DNA of 64,000 bases from Nocardia vaccinii NBRC 15922 (lineage in GTDB: Bacteria > Actinomycetota > Actinomycetes > Mycobacteriales > Mycobacteriaceae): the NCBI RefSeq assembly GCF_001613305.1, contig NZ_BDCC01000012.1, positions 62,001 to 126,000 of the forward strand. Direction: 5' to 3'. Positions within the stretch are counted from its first letter, which is position 1; every line of letters starts with the position of its first letter. Made by a program: the position numbers and the translations under genes. The notes beneath the pieces were generated by a model that saw only the letters and a list, made by a program, of their open reading frames with translations, made no database searches and had not been told where the DNA came from. Below, in pieces: positions 50,496 to 59,187 of this stretch.

Positions 50496-51647
50496 TTAAC
50501 GCAGACCCAGGTCTTTCGCGACGATGGTCTTCATGACCTCGCTGGTTCCCGCATAGATCCGCGCCACGCGGGCGTCGGCGTAGAGCCTGGCGATCGGGTA
50601 TTCGAGCATGTAGCCGTAGCCGCCGAACAGTTGCAGGCAGCGGTCCACCACGCGGGCCTGAACTTCGGTGCAGAACAGTTTGGTGCGGGCGGCGTCGGCG
50701 CCGGACAACTCGCCCTCGACCAGATCCAGGACGGCTCGATCGATCATCGTCTGCGCCGCCTCGACCTCCGCCGACATCGCGGCGAGTTCGAACTTGGTGT
50801 TCTGGTAGGAGGCGACCGGCTGGCCGAATGCCTTGCGCTCCTTGACATATTCACTCGTCGCGGTGATCGCCGAACGCGCCTGGGCGACCGAGCCGACCGC
50901 GACGGTGATCCGCTCCTGGGCCAGATTGTGGCCGAGGTAGCCGAATGCTTTGCCCTCTTCGCCGAGCCGATTCGACTGTGGCACACGGACATCCTCGAAC
51001 GACAGCTCCACGGTGTCCTGCACCTTGCAGCCCAGTTTGTCCAGGATGCGACCCTTGGTGAATCCGGGTCGACCGCTCTCCACCACGATCAGGCTCAGAC
51101 CCGCGCGGCGGTTGTCCGGGTCGGTGTCGGTGCGGGCGACCACGATCACCAGATCGGCGAGCAGACCGCCGGTGATGAAGGTCTTCGCTCCGTTGATGAC
51201 GTAGTCCTCGCCGTCCCGCACCGCGGTGGTGCGGATGCCCGCCAGATCCGAGCCGGTACCGGGTTCGGTCATGGCGACCGCCGTGAGCAGGGTGCCGTTC
51301 GCCAGTCCGGGGAACCACCGGCGACGTTGCTCCTCGTTCGCGTACTCCAGGAAGTACGGCAGGATCACATCGATCTGGGTGCGCACGGTGCTGAGCGTGA
51401 CCAGCGCCCGATACGCCTCCTCCTGCAGGACCGCGTTGAATCGGTAGTCCCGCACTCCCCCGCCTCCGTATTCCTCCGGAATCGCGGTGCCCAGCAGTCC
51501 GAGTTCGCCCATCCGCTCGAAGATTTCGCGCGGCATGCGGCCCGCGCGTTCCCAGTCCGGGTAGTGCGGGACAACTTCCTTATCGATGAAATTCCTTGCC
51601 AGCTCGCGGAATGCCTCGTGATCGGCGGTGTAGAGAGTGCGGCGCAC
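50496..51647 (-). CDS. Acyl-CoA dehydrogenase
   Basis: This 383-residue acyl-CoA dehydrogenase is full length: VAMTEPGTGSDLAGIRT and NGAKTFITGG for FAD/substrate binding, YVKERKAFGQPVASYQN and the C-terminal ARIYAGTSEVMKTIVAK. In the late motif the common Glu is Ala, so the catalytic base may lie elsewhere, as in isovaleryl- or long-chain-type enzymes. It is cotranscribed with the thiolase upstream (10-base gap). The C-terminus KDLGLR is usual for FadE proteins. Confidence 0.93.
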   Translation of the reverse strand: MRRTLYTADHEAFRELARNFIDKEVVPHYPDWERAGRMPREIFERMGELGLLGTAIPEEYGGGGVRDYRFNAVLQEEAYRALVTLSTVRTQIDVILPYFLEYANEEQRRRWFPGLANGTLLTAVAMTEPGTGSDLAGIRTTAVRDGEDYVINGAKTFITGGLLADLVIVVARTDTDPDNRRAGLSLIVVESGRPGFTKGRILDKLGCKVQDTVELSFEDVRVPQSNRLGEEGKAFGYLGHNLAQERITVAVGSVAQARSAITATSEYVKERKAFGQPVASYQNTKFELAAMSAEVEAAQTMIDRAVLDLVEGELSGADAARTKLFCTEVQARVVDRCLQLFGGYGYMLEYPIARLYADARVARIYAGTSEVMKTIVAKDLGLR

Positions 51648-51657
51648 GACGGCTCCT

Positions 51658-52803
51658 TCAGGACGCTAGTTCGACGATGGTGGCGTTGGCGGTTCCGCCG
51701 CCCTCGCACATGGTCTGCAGGCCGTAGCGAATTCCGTTGTCGCGCATGTGATGAATCATTCGCGTCATCAGCACGGCGCCCGAGCCGCCCAACGGGTGTC
51801 CCAGGGCGATGGCGCCGCCGAGCGGATTCATCGCGGCCGGATCGGCGCCGGTCTCGGCGAGCCAGGCCAGCGGAACCGGCGCGAATGCCTCGTTCACCTC
51901 GAACACCCCGACGTCTTCGACGTCGATTCCAGCCTTGCGCAACACTTTCGCCGTCGCGGGGATGGGTCCGGTCAGCATCAGCACCGGATCGGCTCCGGTG
52001 ACGGCCCCGGCCCGGTACCGCACCAGCGGGGTCAGCCCGAGTTCGCGGGCCCGGTCGGCGGTGGTGACCAACAGCGCCGCGGCGCCGTCGGAGATCTGGG
52101 AGGAGCTGCCCGCGTGGATCACGCCGTCGTCCTGGAAGGCGGGCTTCAACCCCGCGAGCTTCTCGGCGGTGGTACCGCGGCGGATGCCTTCATCGGCGGT
52201 GACCGTCCCGGAATCCGTTGTGACCGCGACGATCTGCGCTTCGAACGCGCCCCGATCCTGCGCGGCGGCGGCGCGCTCGTGCGACTGTGCCGAGTACTCG
52301 TCCAGGCGAGTGCGCGTGAAACCCCACTTCCGCGCGATCAACTCGGCCGAGATGCCCTGGTTGAACGAGAAGTCGTCATATCGGGCGAGCACCTTCGGCC
52401 CGTACGGCACGCCGGTGGCGCGCGCCGACCCGAGCGGCACCCGGCTCATCACCTCGACGCCACCGGCGACCACGACGTCCTGCTGTCCGGAGGCGACCGC
52501 CTGGGCCGCGAAATCCAAAGCCTGCTGGCTTGATCCGCAGGCCCGGTTGATCGTGGTGCCCGGGATCGTCTCCGGCCAGCCCGCGGCCAGCACCGCATAA
52601 CGGCCGATATTGCTCGACTGATCGCCCACCTGGGAGACGCAGCCCCAGATCACATCGTCCACGATGACCGGATCGATATCGGTGCGCCGTGCCAATTCGT
52701 CGAGCACGACCGCCGACAGGTCCGCGGCGTGCATACCCGACAGGCCGCCGTTCCGTTTGCCTACCGGGGTCCGCACGGCCCCGGCGATGACTACCTCACG
52801 CAT
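51658..52803 (-). CDS. Acetyl-CoA acetyltransferase (thiolase)
   Basis: This 381-residue thiolase has the acyl-accepting Cys89 (NRACGSSQQ), NEAFA, the His336 motif GHPLGG and the second Cys366 in CEGGG. It cleaves 3-oxoacyl-CoA with CoA or makes acetoacetyl-CoA. The active-site motifs are complete. It follows the PaaG-like gene by 17 bases and precedes the dehydrogenase, so the block contains a nearly complete beta-oxidation set with a CoA-transferase, an isomerase and an SDR. Confidence 0.95.
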   Translation of the reverse strand: MREVVIAGAVRTPVGKRNGGLSGMHAADLSAVVLDELARRTDIDPVIVDDVIWGCVSQVGDQSSNIGRYAVLAAGWPETIPGTTINRACGSSQQALDFAAQAVASGQQDVVVAGGVEVMSRVPLGSARATGVPYGPKVLARYDDFSFNQGISAELIARKWGFTRTRLDEYSAQSHERAAAAQDRGAFEAQIVAVTTDSGTVTADEGIRRGTTAEKLAGLKPAFQDDGVIHAGSSSQISDGAAALLVTTADRARELGLTPLVRYRAGAVTGADPVLMLTGPIPATAKVLRKAGIDVEDVGVFEVNEAFAPVPLAWLAETGADPAAMNPLGGAIALGHPLGGSGAVLMTRMIHHMRDNGIRYGLQTMCEGGGTANATIVELAS

Positions 52804-52819
52804 CTGCTTCCCTGGTCTT

Positions 52820-53635
52820 CTAATCGTCGCGGCCGCGCACCGCGGGTCGGTGCACGGTCCAGCGACCGGTGAAATGTGCTACGCGCTTCTCGGCGAAGGC
52901 GGCGAACGCCTCGGGGGCGTCCGCGGTGGCGAAATTGAGTCCCTGCGCGGCGGCCTCACCGGCCAGCGCCTCACGCAGGGTGTGCGCGGCCCCGGCATTG
53001 AGCAGCGCCTTGGTCTGGGCCAGCGCGACCGACGGACCCGAGGCCAGCCGTGCGGCGAGATCACGTACGTACGAATCGATCTCGTCCTCGGGCACCACCC
53101 ACGTCACCAGGCCCAGTTCGCGAGCCTGAGCCGCATCGATGGTCTCGGCCAGCAATGCCAGCCGCTTGGCCTGCTGCAGGCCGACCAGTTTCGGCAGCAG
53201 CCACGAACCACCCAGATCCAGGGACAGGCCGCGCTGAGCGAAGATCTGCGAGAATCTCGCCCCCGGCGACGCGACGACCAGGTCACACCCCAGGGCCAGA
53301 TTCCAGCCCGCCCCGACCGCGACCCCACGCACCTGGGCCACCGTCGGAACGGGCAACTCGTGCAGCAGCAGGGCGACATCGGTGAGTTCGCGCATCCGAT
53401 ACACCGGATGACTGTTGTCGGGCGGCGTGGAGATGTCCGCCCCGGAACAGAACTCCCCGCCCGCACCGGTGATCACCACCGCCCGCACCGAACGATCGGC
53501 CGCGGTGTGCCGCAACGCATCCGCGAGGGCCAGCCACAATTCGTGGTCGATGGCATTCTTGCGTCGGGGGCGGTTCAGGGTCAAGGTCCGCACGCCGCCG
53601 GTGTCATCGACCCGCAGGACAGGTTCGCCGGACAT
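52820..53635 (-). CDS. PaaG-like enoyl-CoA isomerase
   Basis: This 271-residue crotonase has GAGGEFCSGADI in the oxyanion region. The two hydratase glutamates are absent: Asn (GAGWNLALGCD) and Phe (FSQIFAQRG). Instead, the Asp in LSLDLGGSWLLPKLVG matches the acid of PaaG and delta-enoyl isomerases. An isomerisation or ring-oxepin-forming role is therefore more likely than hydration. The ATG at 53635 has AGGAGG four bases upstream; longer in-frame starts lack a ribosome site. Confidence 0.88.
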   Translation of the reverse strand: MSGEPVLRVDDTGGVRTLTLNRPRRKNAIDHELWLALADALRHTAADRSVRAVVITGAGGEFCSGADISTPPDNSHPVYRMRELTDVALLLHELPVPTVAQVRGVAVGAGWNLALGCDLVVASPGARFSQIFAQRGLSLDLGGSWLLPKLVGLQQAKRLALLAETIDAAQARELGLVTWVVPEDEIDSYVRDLAARLASGPSVALAQTKALLNAGAAHTLREALAGEAAAQGLNFATADAPEAFAAFAEKRVAHFTGRWTVHRPAVRGRDD

Positions 53636-53774
53636 TACACCTCCTGAATCGTTGCAGCGCTGCGGAATTCGCATCGCCTCGTGGATCGGGTACAAGCCCT
53701 TTCGGGCCATGCGGCTTCGACGGACCGGCATGCCGGGTCCGCAGGTCCTGGGAGCAACACCGAGCACACCGCGA

Positions 53775-55010
53775 TCACGCCGACTCCCGGCGTGGCTGCT
53801 CGTACCGCGCGCCGACTGCTCCGCTTTCCCTGAGTCCAGCGATATCATCAGCACTGCAACCGAGTTCGGCGAGCAGGTTGTCGGTGTGCTCGCCGAGGCC
53901 GGGCACCGGCCCCATGGGCGGTTCGAAGCCGTCGATCACCGCTGGAGGAAGTACCGCGACGATGCGACCGCCCGGGGTGTCGATGGTGCGCAGGCGATGC
54001 CGGTCCACCAGTTGCGGGTGGTTGATCACCTCGCTGGGCCGGTTGTAGCGGGAGTTGCCGATTCCAGCGGCATCGGCGACCTTCTGGATATGTGCCAGAT
54101 CATGTGCGGCACACCAGCTTCCGATGGCCTCGTCGAGTTCCCCGCGATGTTCGCAACGGCCGGAGTTGGTCGCGAAGCGGGGGTCGCCGGCCAGGTCGGG
54201 GCGGCCGAGCAGATCACGGGACAGCCGCTGCCATTCCCGATCGTTGGTGGTGCCCAGGACGACGGTCTGGTCGTCCGCGGTGCGGTAGGCGCCGTAGGGG
54301 GCCACCGCCGGAGAGCTCATCCCCAACGGCACCAGATCCACGCCGGAATACCGCGCGTAGTTGAGGTGATACCCCATCATCTCGGCCATCATGTCGAACA
54401 GGCTCACCGCGATATTCGTCCCCGGGCCGGGCCCGTTGCGCAGCCGGCCGCACAGGGTGGCCAGAATCGACAGCGCCGCATACAGTCCCGTCGTCACATC
54501 CGCCATCGGCGGACCGGGTTTGGCGGGTTCCCCGGCGGTGCCGGTCACCGCGCACACCCCGGACTCGGCCTGCACCAGCAGGTCGTAGGCACGTTTGTGA
54601 GACAGCGGCCCGCCCGCGCCGAATCCATCGATCTCGACCGCGATCAGCCCCGGATGCCGCGCCGACACATCCTCCGGAGCCAAGCCCAGCCGCGCGGTCG
54701 CCCCGGGCGCCAGATTCGACACCAGGACATCGGCCCGATCCAGCAGCCGATGCAGGAGTTCCACGCCCGCATCGGATTTCAGGTCGAGAGTCACCGATTC
54801 CTTGCCCCGGTTGCACCACACGAAGTGGGCGGCCTGGCCGTGCACCACCTCGTCGTAGTAGCGGGCGAAATCACCGCCCGACGGATTCTCGACCTTGATC
54901 ACCCGCGCCCCGAAATCGGCCAGGGCGCGCGTGCACATCGGCGCGGACACGGCCTGTTCCAGTGCGACGACGGTGATTCCGGCCAGCGGACCGGCGCTGC
55001 GCTCCAGCAT
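53775..55010 (-). CDS. CaiB/BaiF (class III) CoA-transferase
   Basis: This 411-residue CoA-transferase has the N-terminal GITVVALEQAVSAPMCTRALADFGARVIK pattern, in which GARVIKVENP is common to the family, and the probable catalytic Asp in MADVTTG. It activates acids by transferring CoA from another thioester. Its ATG shares one base with the TGA stop of the SDR upstream, and an in-frame GTG at 55013 is an alternative start. The second class III transferase of the window is at 5645-6832; they share the same general plan but differ in detail. Confidence 0.9.
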   Translation of the reverse strand: MLERSAGPLAGITVVALEQAVSAPMCTRALADFGARVIKVENPSGGDFARYYDEVVHGQAAHFVWCNRGKESVTLDLKSDAGVELLHRLLDRADVLVSNLAPGATARLGLAPEDVSARHPGLIAVEIDGFGAGGPLSHKRAYDLLVQAESGVCAVTGTAGEPAKPGPPMADVTTGLYAALSILATLCGRLRNGPGPGTNIAVSLFDMMAEMMGYHLNYARYSGVDLVPLGMSSPAVAPYGAYRTADDQTVVLGTTNDREWQRLSRDLLGRPDLAGDPRFATNSGRCEHRGELDEAIGSWCAAHDLAHIQKVADAAGIGNSRYNRPSEVINHPQLVDRHRLRTIDTPGGRIVAVLPPAVIDGFEPPMGPVPGLGEHTDNLLAELGCSADDIAGLRESGAVGARYEQPRRESA

Positions 55011-55777
55011 CACATCACCATGCCGCCGTCCACCGGCAGCACCTGGCCGGTGATGAAGGAGGCGGCGTCGGTGGCCAGGAAGACGAACGCGCCCGCGACC
55101 TCCTGCGGATCGGCCCAGCGCCGCAACGGAATCCGGTTCAACATCTGCTTGGCGAACTTCTCGTCCGTGCGGATGGTATCGGTCATCGGGGTGGCCGCCA
55201 GCGGCGCCAGCGCGTTCACCAGGATGTTCTTGCGAGCCAGTTCGCGGGCAAGGGATTTGGTGACGCCGATGATGGCTGCCTTGGCGGCGGAGTAGTTCAC
55301 CTGCCCCAGGGTGCCGACGATTCCGGCGGAGGAGGTGACGTTGATGATCCGGCCCTTGCCGTCGGTCGGCAGATAGGGCAGCGCCGCCTGCGAGCAGTTG
55401 AAGGTGCCCATGGTGTGGATCTCCAGCAACCGCCGCACCGAATCCGCGGTGATATCGGCGAACATGTGCGGATCGGTGACACCGGCGTTGTTCACCAGGA
55501 TATGCAGGGTGCCCCCAGCCAATTCGGCCGCGCGGGCGGCAGCGGCATCGGCGGCCTCGCGATCGGACACGTCCAAGGCGAAACTCGCCGCGGTGCCGCC
55601 GTTTCCGGCGATCTTCTCCGCGACCGCCGCGGCGGCCTCACCGTTCACGTCGGTGACCAGCACCGCCGCGCCCTGGGCCGCCAGTGCCTCGGCGACCGCC
55701 GAGCCGATGCCCCCGGCGGCTCCGGTGACCAGCGCCGCCCGCCCGCTCAGATCGAACAATCCGTTGTTGCCTGCCAT
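55010..55777 (-). CDS. SDR family oxidoreductase (FabG-like)
   Basis: This 255-residue classical SDR has TGAAGGIG, NNAGVTDPHMF, YSAAK and FITGQVLPVDGG. It may be a 3-hydroxyacyl-CoA dehydrogenase for the beta-oxidation block, since no other such gene is in the leftward group. It overlaps the CoA-transferase start. A 137-base gap to the dehydrogenase upstream contains a tandem 17-bp repeat, so it may have its own promoter. Confidence 0.9.
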   Translation of the reverse strand: MAGNNGLFDLSGRAALVTGAAGGIGSAVAEALAAQGAAVLVTDVNGEAAAAVAEKIAGNGGTAASFALDVSDREAADAAAARAAELAGGTLHILVNNAGVTDPHMFADITADSVRRLLEIHTMGTFNCSQAALPYLPTDGKGRIINVTSSAGIVGTLGQVNYSAAKAAIIGVTKSLARELARKNILVNALAPLAATPMTDTIRTDEKFAKQMLNRIPLRRWADPQEVAGAFVFLATDAASFITGQVLPVDGGMVM

Positions 55778-55812
55778 CGGCCGACTCCCTGTGTCTCTAG
55801 GTGATTCGTATA

Positions 55813-55846
55813 CCGGGTGACTCCGCGTCCCGGGTCACTCCGCGTC
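55813..55846. repeat. Tandem 17-bp repeat, two units
   Basis: Two adjacent 17-bp units beginning CCGGGT (55813-55829 and 55830-55846) differ by a single base. They lie 36-69 bases upstream of the SDR gene. They may form an operator or promoter element for the five-gene block. Confidence 0.5.
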
Positions 55847-55914
55847 TTTCCTGTCGCGCTCGCGACACCCATCGGTTCCAGCAGCCCGTGGCAGGGCTCG
55901 GAAACTCCTGCGGC

Positions 55915-57096
55915 TCAATAGCTCCGGGGCAGGCCCAGCGTGTGCGAGCCCAGATAGTTCAGGATCATCTCCTGGCTGATCGGCGCGATCCGCATCACGC
56001 GCGCCTCCCGGAAATACCGCGCCACGTGATACTCCTCGGCATATCCCATCCCGCCGTGGGTCTGCAGCGCCCGGTCCGCGGCGGTGAATCCCGCGTCGGC
56101 GCAGAGGTATTTGGCGGTGTTCGCCTCCCGCCCGCACGGCTTGCCCTGGTCGTAGCTCCAGGTCGCCTTGCGCAGCACCAGTTCCGCGGCATCCAGGTGC
56201 GCCAGCGAATCCGCCAGCGGGAATTGCAGGCCCTGATTCATCCCGATGGGCCGGTCGAATACGACGCGCTCCTTGGCGTATCGCACGGCCCGATCCAGGG
56301 CCACGCGCCCCAGTCCCAACGCCTCGGCGGCGATCAGCATGCGTTCGGGATTGAGCCCGTCGAGCAGATACTTGAAGCCCATCCCCTCCTCACCGACTCG
56401 ATCCTCGACCGGAATCCGCAGCCCGTCGATGAACAGTTCGTTGGAGGTGACCGCATTGCGACCCATCTTCGCGATCGGCCGGATGTCCACGTGCGCGCGA
56501 TCCAGATCGGTGAGGAACAGCGTCATGCCGTCGGTCTTCTTGGCGACCTCGTCGTAGCGCTGGGTACGGGTCAGCAGCAGGATCTTCTCCGACTCCATCG
56601 CCTTGGAGATCCACACCTTGCGGCCGTTCACCACATAGTGGTCACCGTCGCGCTTGGCGAACGTGCTGATCCGCGACGTGTCGAGTCCCGCACCGGGTTC
56701 GGTGACGCCGAAGCATACGTGCAGATCACCGTTGGCGATCCGCGGCAAGGTGCGCCGCTTGAGCTCGTCCGAGCCGTGCACGACCACCGGATGCATGCCG
56801 AAGATCGACATGTGGATGGAGGTGGCCGCGTTCATCCCGCCGCCCGAACGCGAGACCTCCTCGGCCAGCAGGGTGGCCTCGGTGATGCCGAGGCCGTGGC
56901 CGCCGTACTCCTCGGGAATCGTGATGCCCAGCCAGCCGCCCTTGGCGATCGCCTCGTAGAACTCGGTCGGGAACTCGTGCGCGGAATCCTTGGCCATCCA
57001 GTACTGGTCGTCGAACTTGCGGCACAGCTCCGCGACGGTCGTGCGAATCAGCTGCTGATCCTCGGTGAGCTCGAAATTCATGCCGCAGCTCGTCAT
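55915..57096 (-). CDS. Acyl-CoA dehydrogenase
   Basis: This 393-residue dehydrogenase has VTEPGAGLDTSRI and NGRKVWISKAME in the FAD region and the QTHGGMGYAEEYHVARYFREARVMRIAPISQEMIL C-terminal region, with no Glu at the late catalytic position. The ATG at 57096 has AAAGGAG seven bases upstream; a longer frame starting at 57162 has none. It is the first gene of the leftward block, with two half-operators in its promoter region at 57173-57200. The acyl chain specificity is unknown. Confidence 0.92.
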   Translation of the reverse strand: MTSCGMNFELTEDQQLIRTTVAELCRKFDDQYWMAKDSAHEFPTEFYEAIAKGGWLGITIPEEYGGHGLGITEATLLAEEVSRSGGGMNAATSIHMSIFGMHPVVVHGSDELKRRTLPRIANGDLHVCFGVTEPGAGLDTSRISTFAKRDGDHYVVNGRKVWISKAMESEKILLLTRTQRYDEVAKKTDGMTLFLTDLDRAHVDIRPIAKMGRNAVTSNELFIDGLRIPVEDRVGEEGMGFKYLLDGLNPERMLIAAEALGLGRVALDRAVRYAKERVVFDRPIGMNQGLQFPLADSLAHLDAAELVLRKATWSYDQGKPCGREANTAKYLCADAGFTAADRALQTHGGMGYAEEYHVARYFREARVMRIAPISQEMILNYLGSHTLGLPRSY

Positions 57097-57172
57097 CGTG
57101 GGACTCCTTTCCGCCCGCAGGGGCCGGACTCTTCGACTCGGGCCCGCCGACGAGCCGGGCACGCAACACTAG

Positions 57173-57200
57173 GGAAACTATATTCTCTTATTTGGAGAAT
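57173..57200. promoter_or_regulatory. Degenerate RAGAAT-type site plus half-site
   Basis: GGAAAC-TAT-ATTCTC (57173-57187) keeps one perfect half-site, and a separate GAGAAT is at 57195-57200, so ATTCTC and GAGAAT face each other across seven bases. It lies about 75 bases upstream of the leftward dehydrogenase. It is a weaker relation to the other sites. Confidence 0.4.
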
Positions 57201-57341
57201 CACCATCCGATCCCGGGACAAACAGGGTGGAACCGACAGCACGCCAGGTCGAAGCACACTCTCCGTGGCCTCGATTTTCCCAGGCCGCAGCCCCGGCGTT
57301 GACTAACGCACGGCTTCATGGAAATCTAGTCCTCAGTTTTA

Positions 57342-57356
57342 GAGAATCCGATTCTC
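57342..57356. promoter_or_regulatory. Operator GAGAAT-CCG-ATTCTC
   Basis: This perfect 6+3+6 inverted repeat lies 16 bases upstream of the CMD-like gene, whose GAGAGGAGG ribosome site begins just after it. It is the rightmost member of the RAGAAT-N3-ATTCTY set. It should control the rightward Rieske operon. Confidence 0.72.
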
Positions 57357-57372
57357 ACGAGAGGAGGTCGGC

Positions 57373-57903
57373 ATGCGCCTGCCGCCGCTACCGGCGGACC
57401 AGTGGGACGACCGCACCCGCGACGCGTTCCGCGCCCTGCTGCCCCGCGCGATGCGCAACCCCGAGTCCGCGGGTCCAGCCATGGCACCGCTGGCCCGGCA
57501 CCCGGACCTGACCGAGGCATTCCTGGGCTTCAGCGTCCATCTGCTCTTCCGGTCCACCCTGCCGCCCCGTCTGCGGGAACTGGTGATCCTGCGGGTGGCC
57601 CACAACCGCCGCTGCGACTACGAGTGGGTGCACCACATCGCCTTCGCCAAGGAGGCAGGACTGACCTCCGCGGAGATCGACGCCGTCGCTCGCGGGGAGG
57701 GGACCGACGAGTTCGATCGCCTCATCCTGTCCTGTGTCGACGAGCTCGACGCGAAATCCGAACTGTCCGACGAGACCTGGGCCGCCCTGGCCGAGCGCCT
57801 GGACGAGAAACAACGCATGGACCTGGTCTTCACCATCGGCGGCTACATCGCGATGTCCATGGCGCTCAACACCTTCGGCGTACAGCCCGAGCCCGATCAC
57901 TGA
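57373..57903 (+). CDS. Carboxymuconolactone decarboxylase/AhpD-like family
   Basis: This 176-residue protein has the CMD core LRVAHNRRCDYEWVHH followed by AGLTSAEIDAV. It is a paralogue of 34444-35031, where the core is RHCEYEWAQH. It has a strong GAGAGGAGG ribosome site and an operator directly upstream. It leads the operon that contains the second Rieske oxygenase, as its paralogue ends the first Rieske operon. The function remains unknown; an oxidant-defence or decarboxylase role is possible. Confidence 0.88.
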   Translation: MRLPPLPADQWDDRTRDAFRALLPRAMRNPESAGPAMAPLARHPDLTEAFLGFSVHLLFRSTLPPRLRELVILRVAHNRRCDYEWVHHIAFAKEAGLTSAEIDAVARGEGTDEFDRLILSCVDELDAKSELSDETWAALAERLDEKQRMDLVFTIGGYIAMSMALNTFGVQPEPDH

Positions 57904-57915
57904 GAGGTAAATCCC

Positions 57916-59187
57916 TTGCCACACTTCACAAAACCGGCTGCCGGCAGCTGGACGGAGAATTATCCCGAACTGGGAACCGAGGTGGTCGACTTCACCGACT
58001 CCACCGATCCCGCCTTCTACGCCGACGAGCAGGAGGCGATCTTCAAGAAGAGCTGGCTCAACGTCGGACGCGTCGAGCGCCTGCCCAAGGTCGGCAGCTA
58101 CTTCACCCGCGAACTCGCCTGCGTGAACGCGTCTTTCGTCGTGGTCAAGGACCACGACAAGCAGATCCGCGCGTACTACAACATCTGCCGCCACCGCGGT
58201 AACAAGCTGGTCTGGGAGGACTACCCGGGCGAGGAGACCGCCGGAGTCTGCCGCCAGTTCACCTGCAAGTACCACGCCTGGCGGTACAGCCTCGAGGGCG
58301 ATGCCACCTTCGTCCAGCAGGAGAAGGAATTCTTCGACATCGACAAGAGCAAGTTCGGGCTCAAGTCGGTGCGCTGCGAGGTGTGGGAAGGGTTCATCTT
58401 CATCAACCTCGACGACAACGCGCAGCCGCTCGAGGACTACCTCGGCGCGTGGGCGAAGGGGCTGGAGGGCTACCCCTTCCACGAGATGACCGAGGTCTAC
58501 AGCTACCGCGCCGAGATCGGCGCCAACTGGAAGCTGTTCATCGACGCGTTCGCCGAGTTCTACCACGCACCGGTGCTGCACATGAAGCAGGCGGTCAAGG
58601 ACGAGGCCGACAAACTGCTCGAGGTCGGCTTCGAGGCGCTGCACTACGAATGCTGGACCCCGCACTCGATGGTCTCCTCGTGGGGCGGCATGGCCCCGCC
58701 GAAGGACCCGAACATGGTCAAGCCGATCGAGCGGGAGCTGCGCAGCGGCCTGTTCGGACCATGGGACCGCCCGGACATCGAGGGCCTGGACCCGCTGCCG
58801 TCGGGCGTCAACCCCGCGGGCCACAAGGCTTGGGGCGTGGACGAATTCGAGGTCTTCCCGAACTTCGGCATCCTGATCTGGGCGCCGGGCTGGTATCTGA
58901 CCTACCACTACTGGCCGACCGCGGTGAACAAGCACATCTTCGAGGCGAATCTGTACTTCGTGCCGCCGAAGAACGCCCGCGAGCGGCTGCGTCAGGAATT
59001 GGCCGGGGTGACCTTCAAGGAGTACGCGCTGCAGGACGCCAACACCCTCGAGGCGACCCAGACCATGCTCGAAACCGGTGCGATCACCGAATTCCCGCTC
59101 AACGACCAGGAGGTGCTGCTGCGCCACCTGCACATCACCGTCCAGAACATCGTGAAGGAGTACCGCAATGCCCGCGCAGCCAGCTGA
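57916..59187 (+). CDS. Rieske non-heme iron oxygenase, alpha subunit
   Basis: This 423-residue oxygenase has Rieske ligands Cys91 and His93 (NICRHRG) and Cys117 and His120 (FTCKYHAWRY), and iron ligands His217 and His222 in EFYHAPVLH. The TTG start has GAGAGG eight bases upstream. It resembles the first Rieske protein only moderately, so it is not a recent duplicate. No reductase or ferredoxin is nearby. The next gene overlaps it by 20 bases and codes for a small Cys-free protein, which may be an accessory subunit. Confidence 0.92.
   Translation: MPHFTKPAAGSWTENYPELGTEVVDFTDSTDPAFYADEQEAIFKKSWLNVGRVERLPKVGSYFTRELACVNASFVVVKDHDKQIRAYYNICRHRGNKLVWEDYPGEETAGVCRQFTCKYHAWRYSLEGDATFVQQEKEFFDIDKSKFGLKSVRCEVWEGFIFINLDDNAQPLEDYLGAWAKGLEGYPFHEMTEVYSYRAEIGANWKLFIDAFAEFYHAPVLHMKQAVKDEADKLLEVGFEALHYECWTPHSMVSSWGGMAPPKDPNMVKPIERELRSGLFGPWDRPDIEGLDPLPSGVNPAGHKAWGVDEFEVFPNFGILIWAPGWYLTYHYWPTAVNKHIFEANLYFVPPKNARERLRQELAGVTFKEYALQDANTLEATQTMLETGAITEFPLNDQEVLLRHLHITVQNIVKEYRNARAAS

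Noticed and set aside
53415..55295. A 626-codon open frame on the plus strand
   Set aside because: It runs antisense to the PaaG-like, CoA-transferase and SDR genes, whose motifs are complete. It shows His/Arg/Pro-rich shadow composition.
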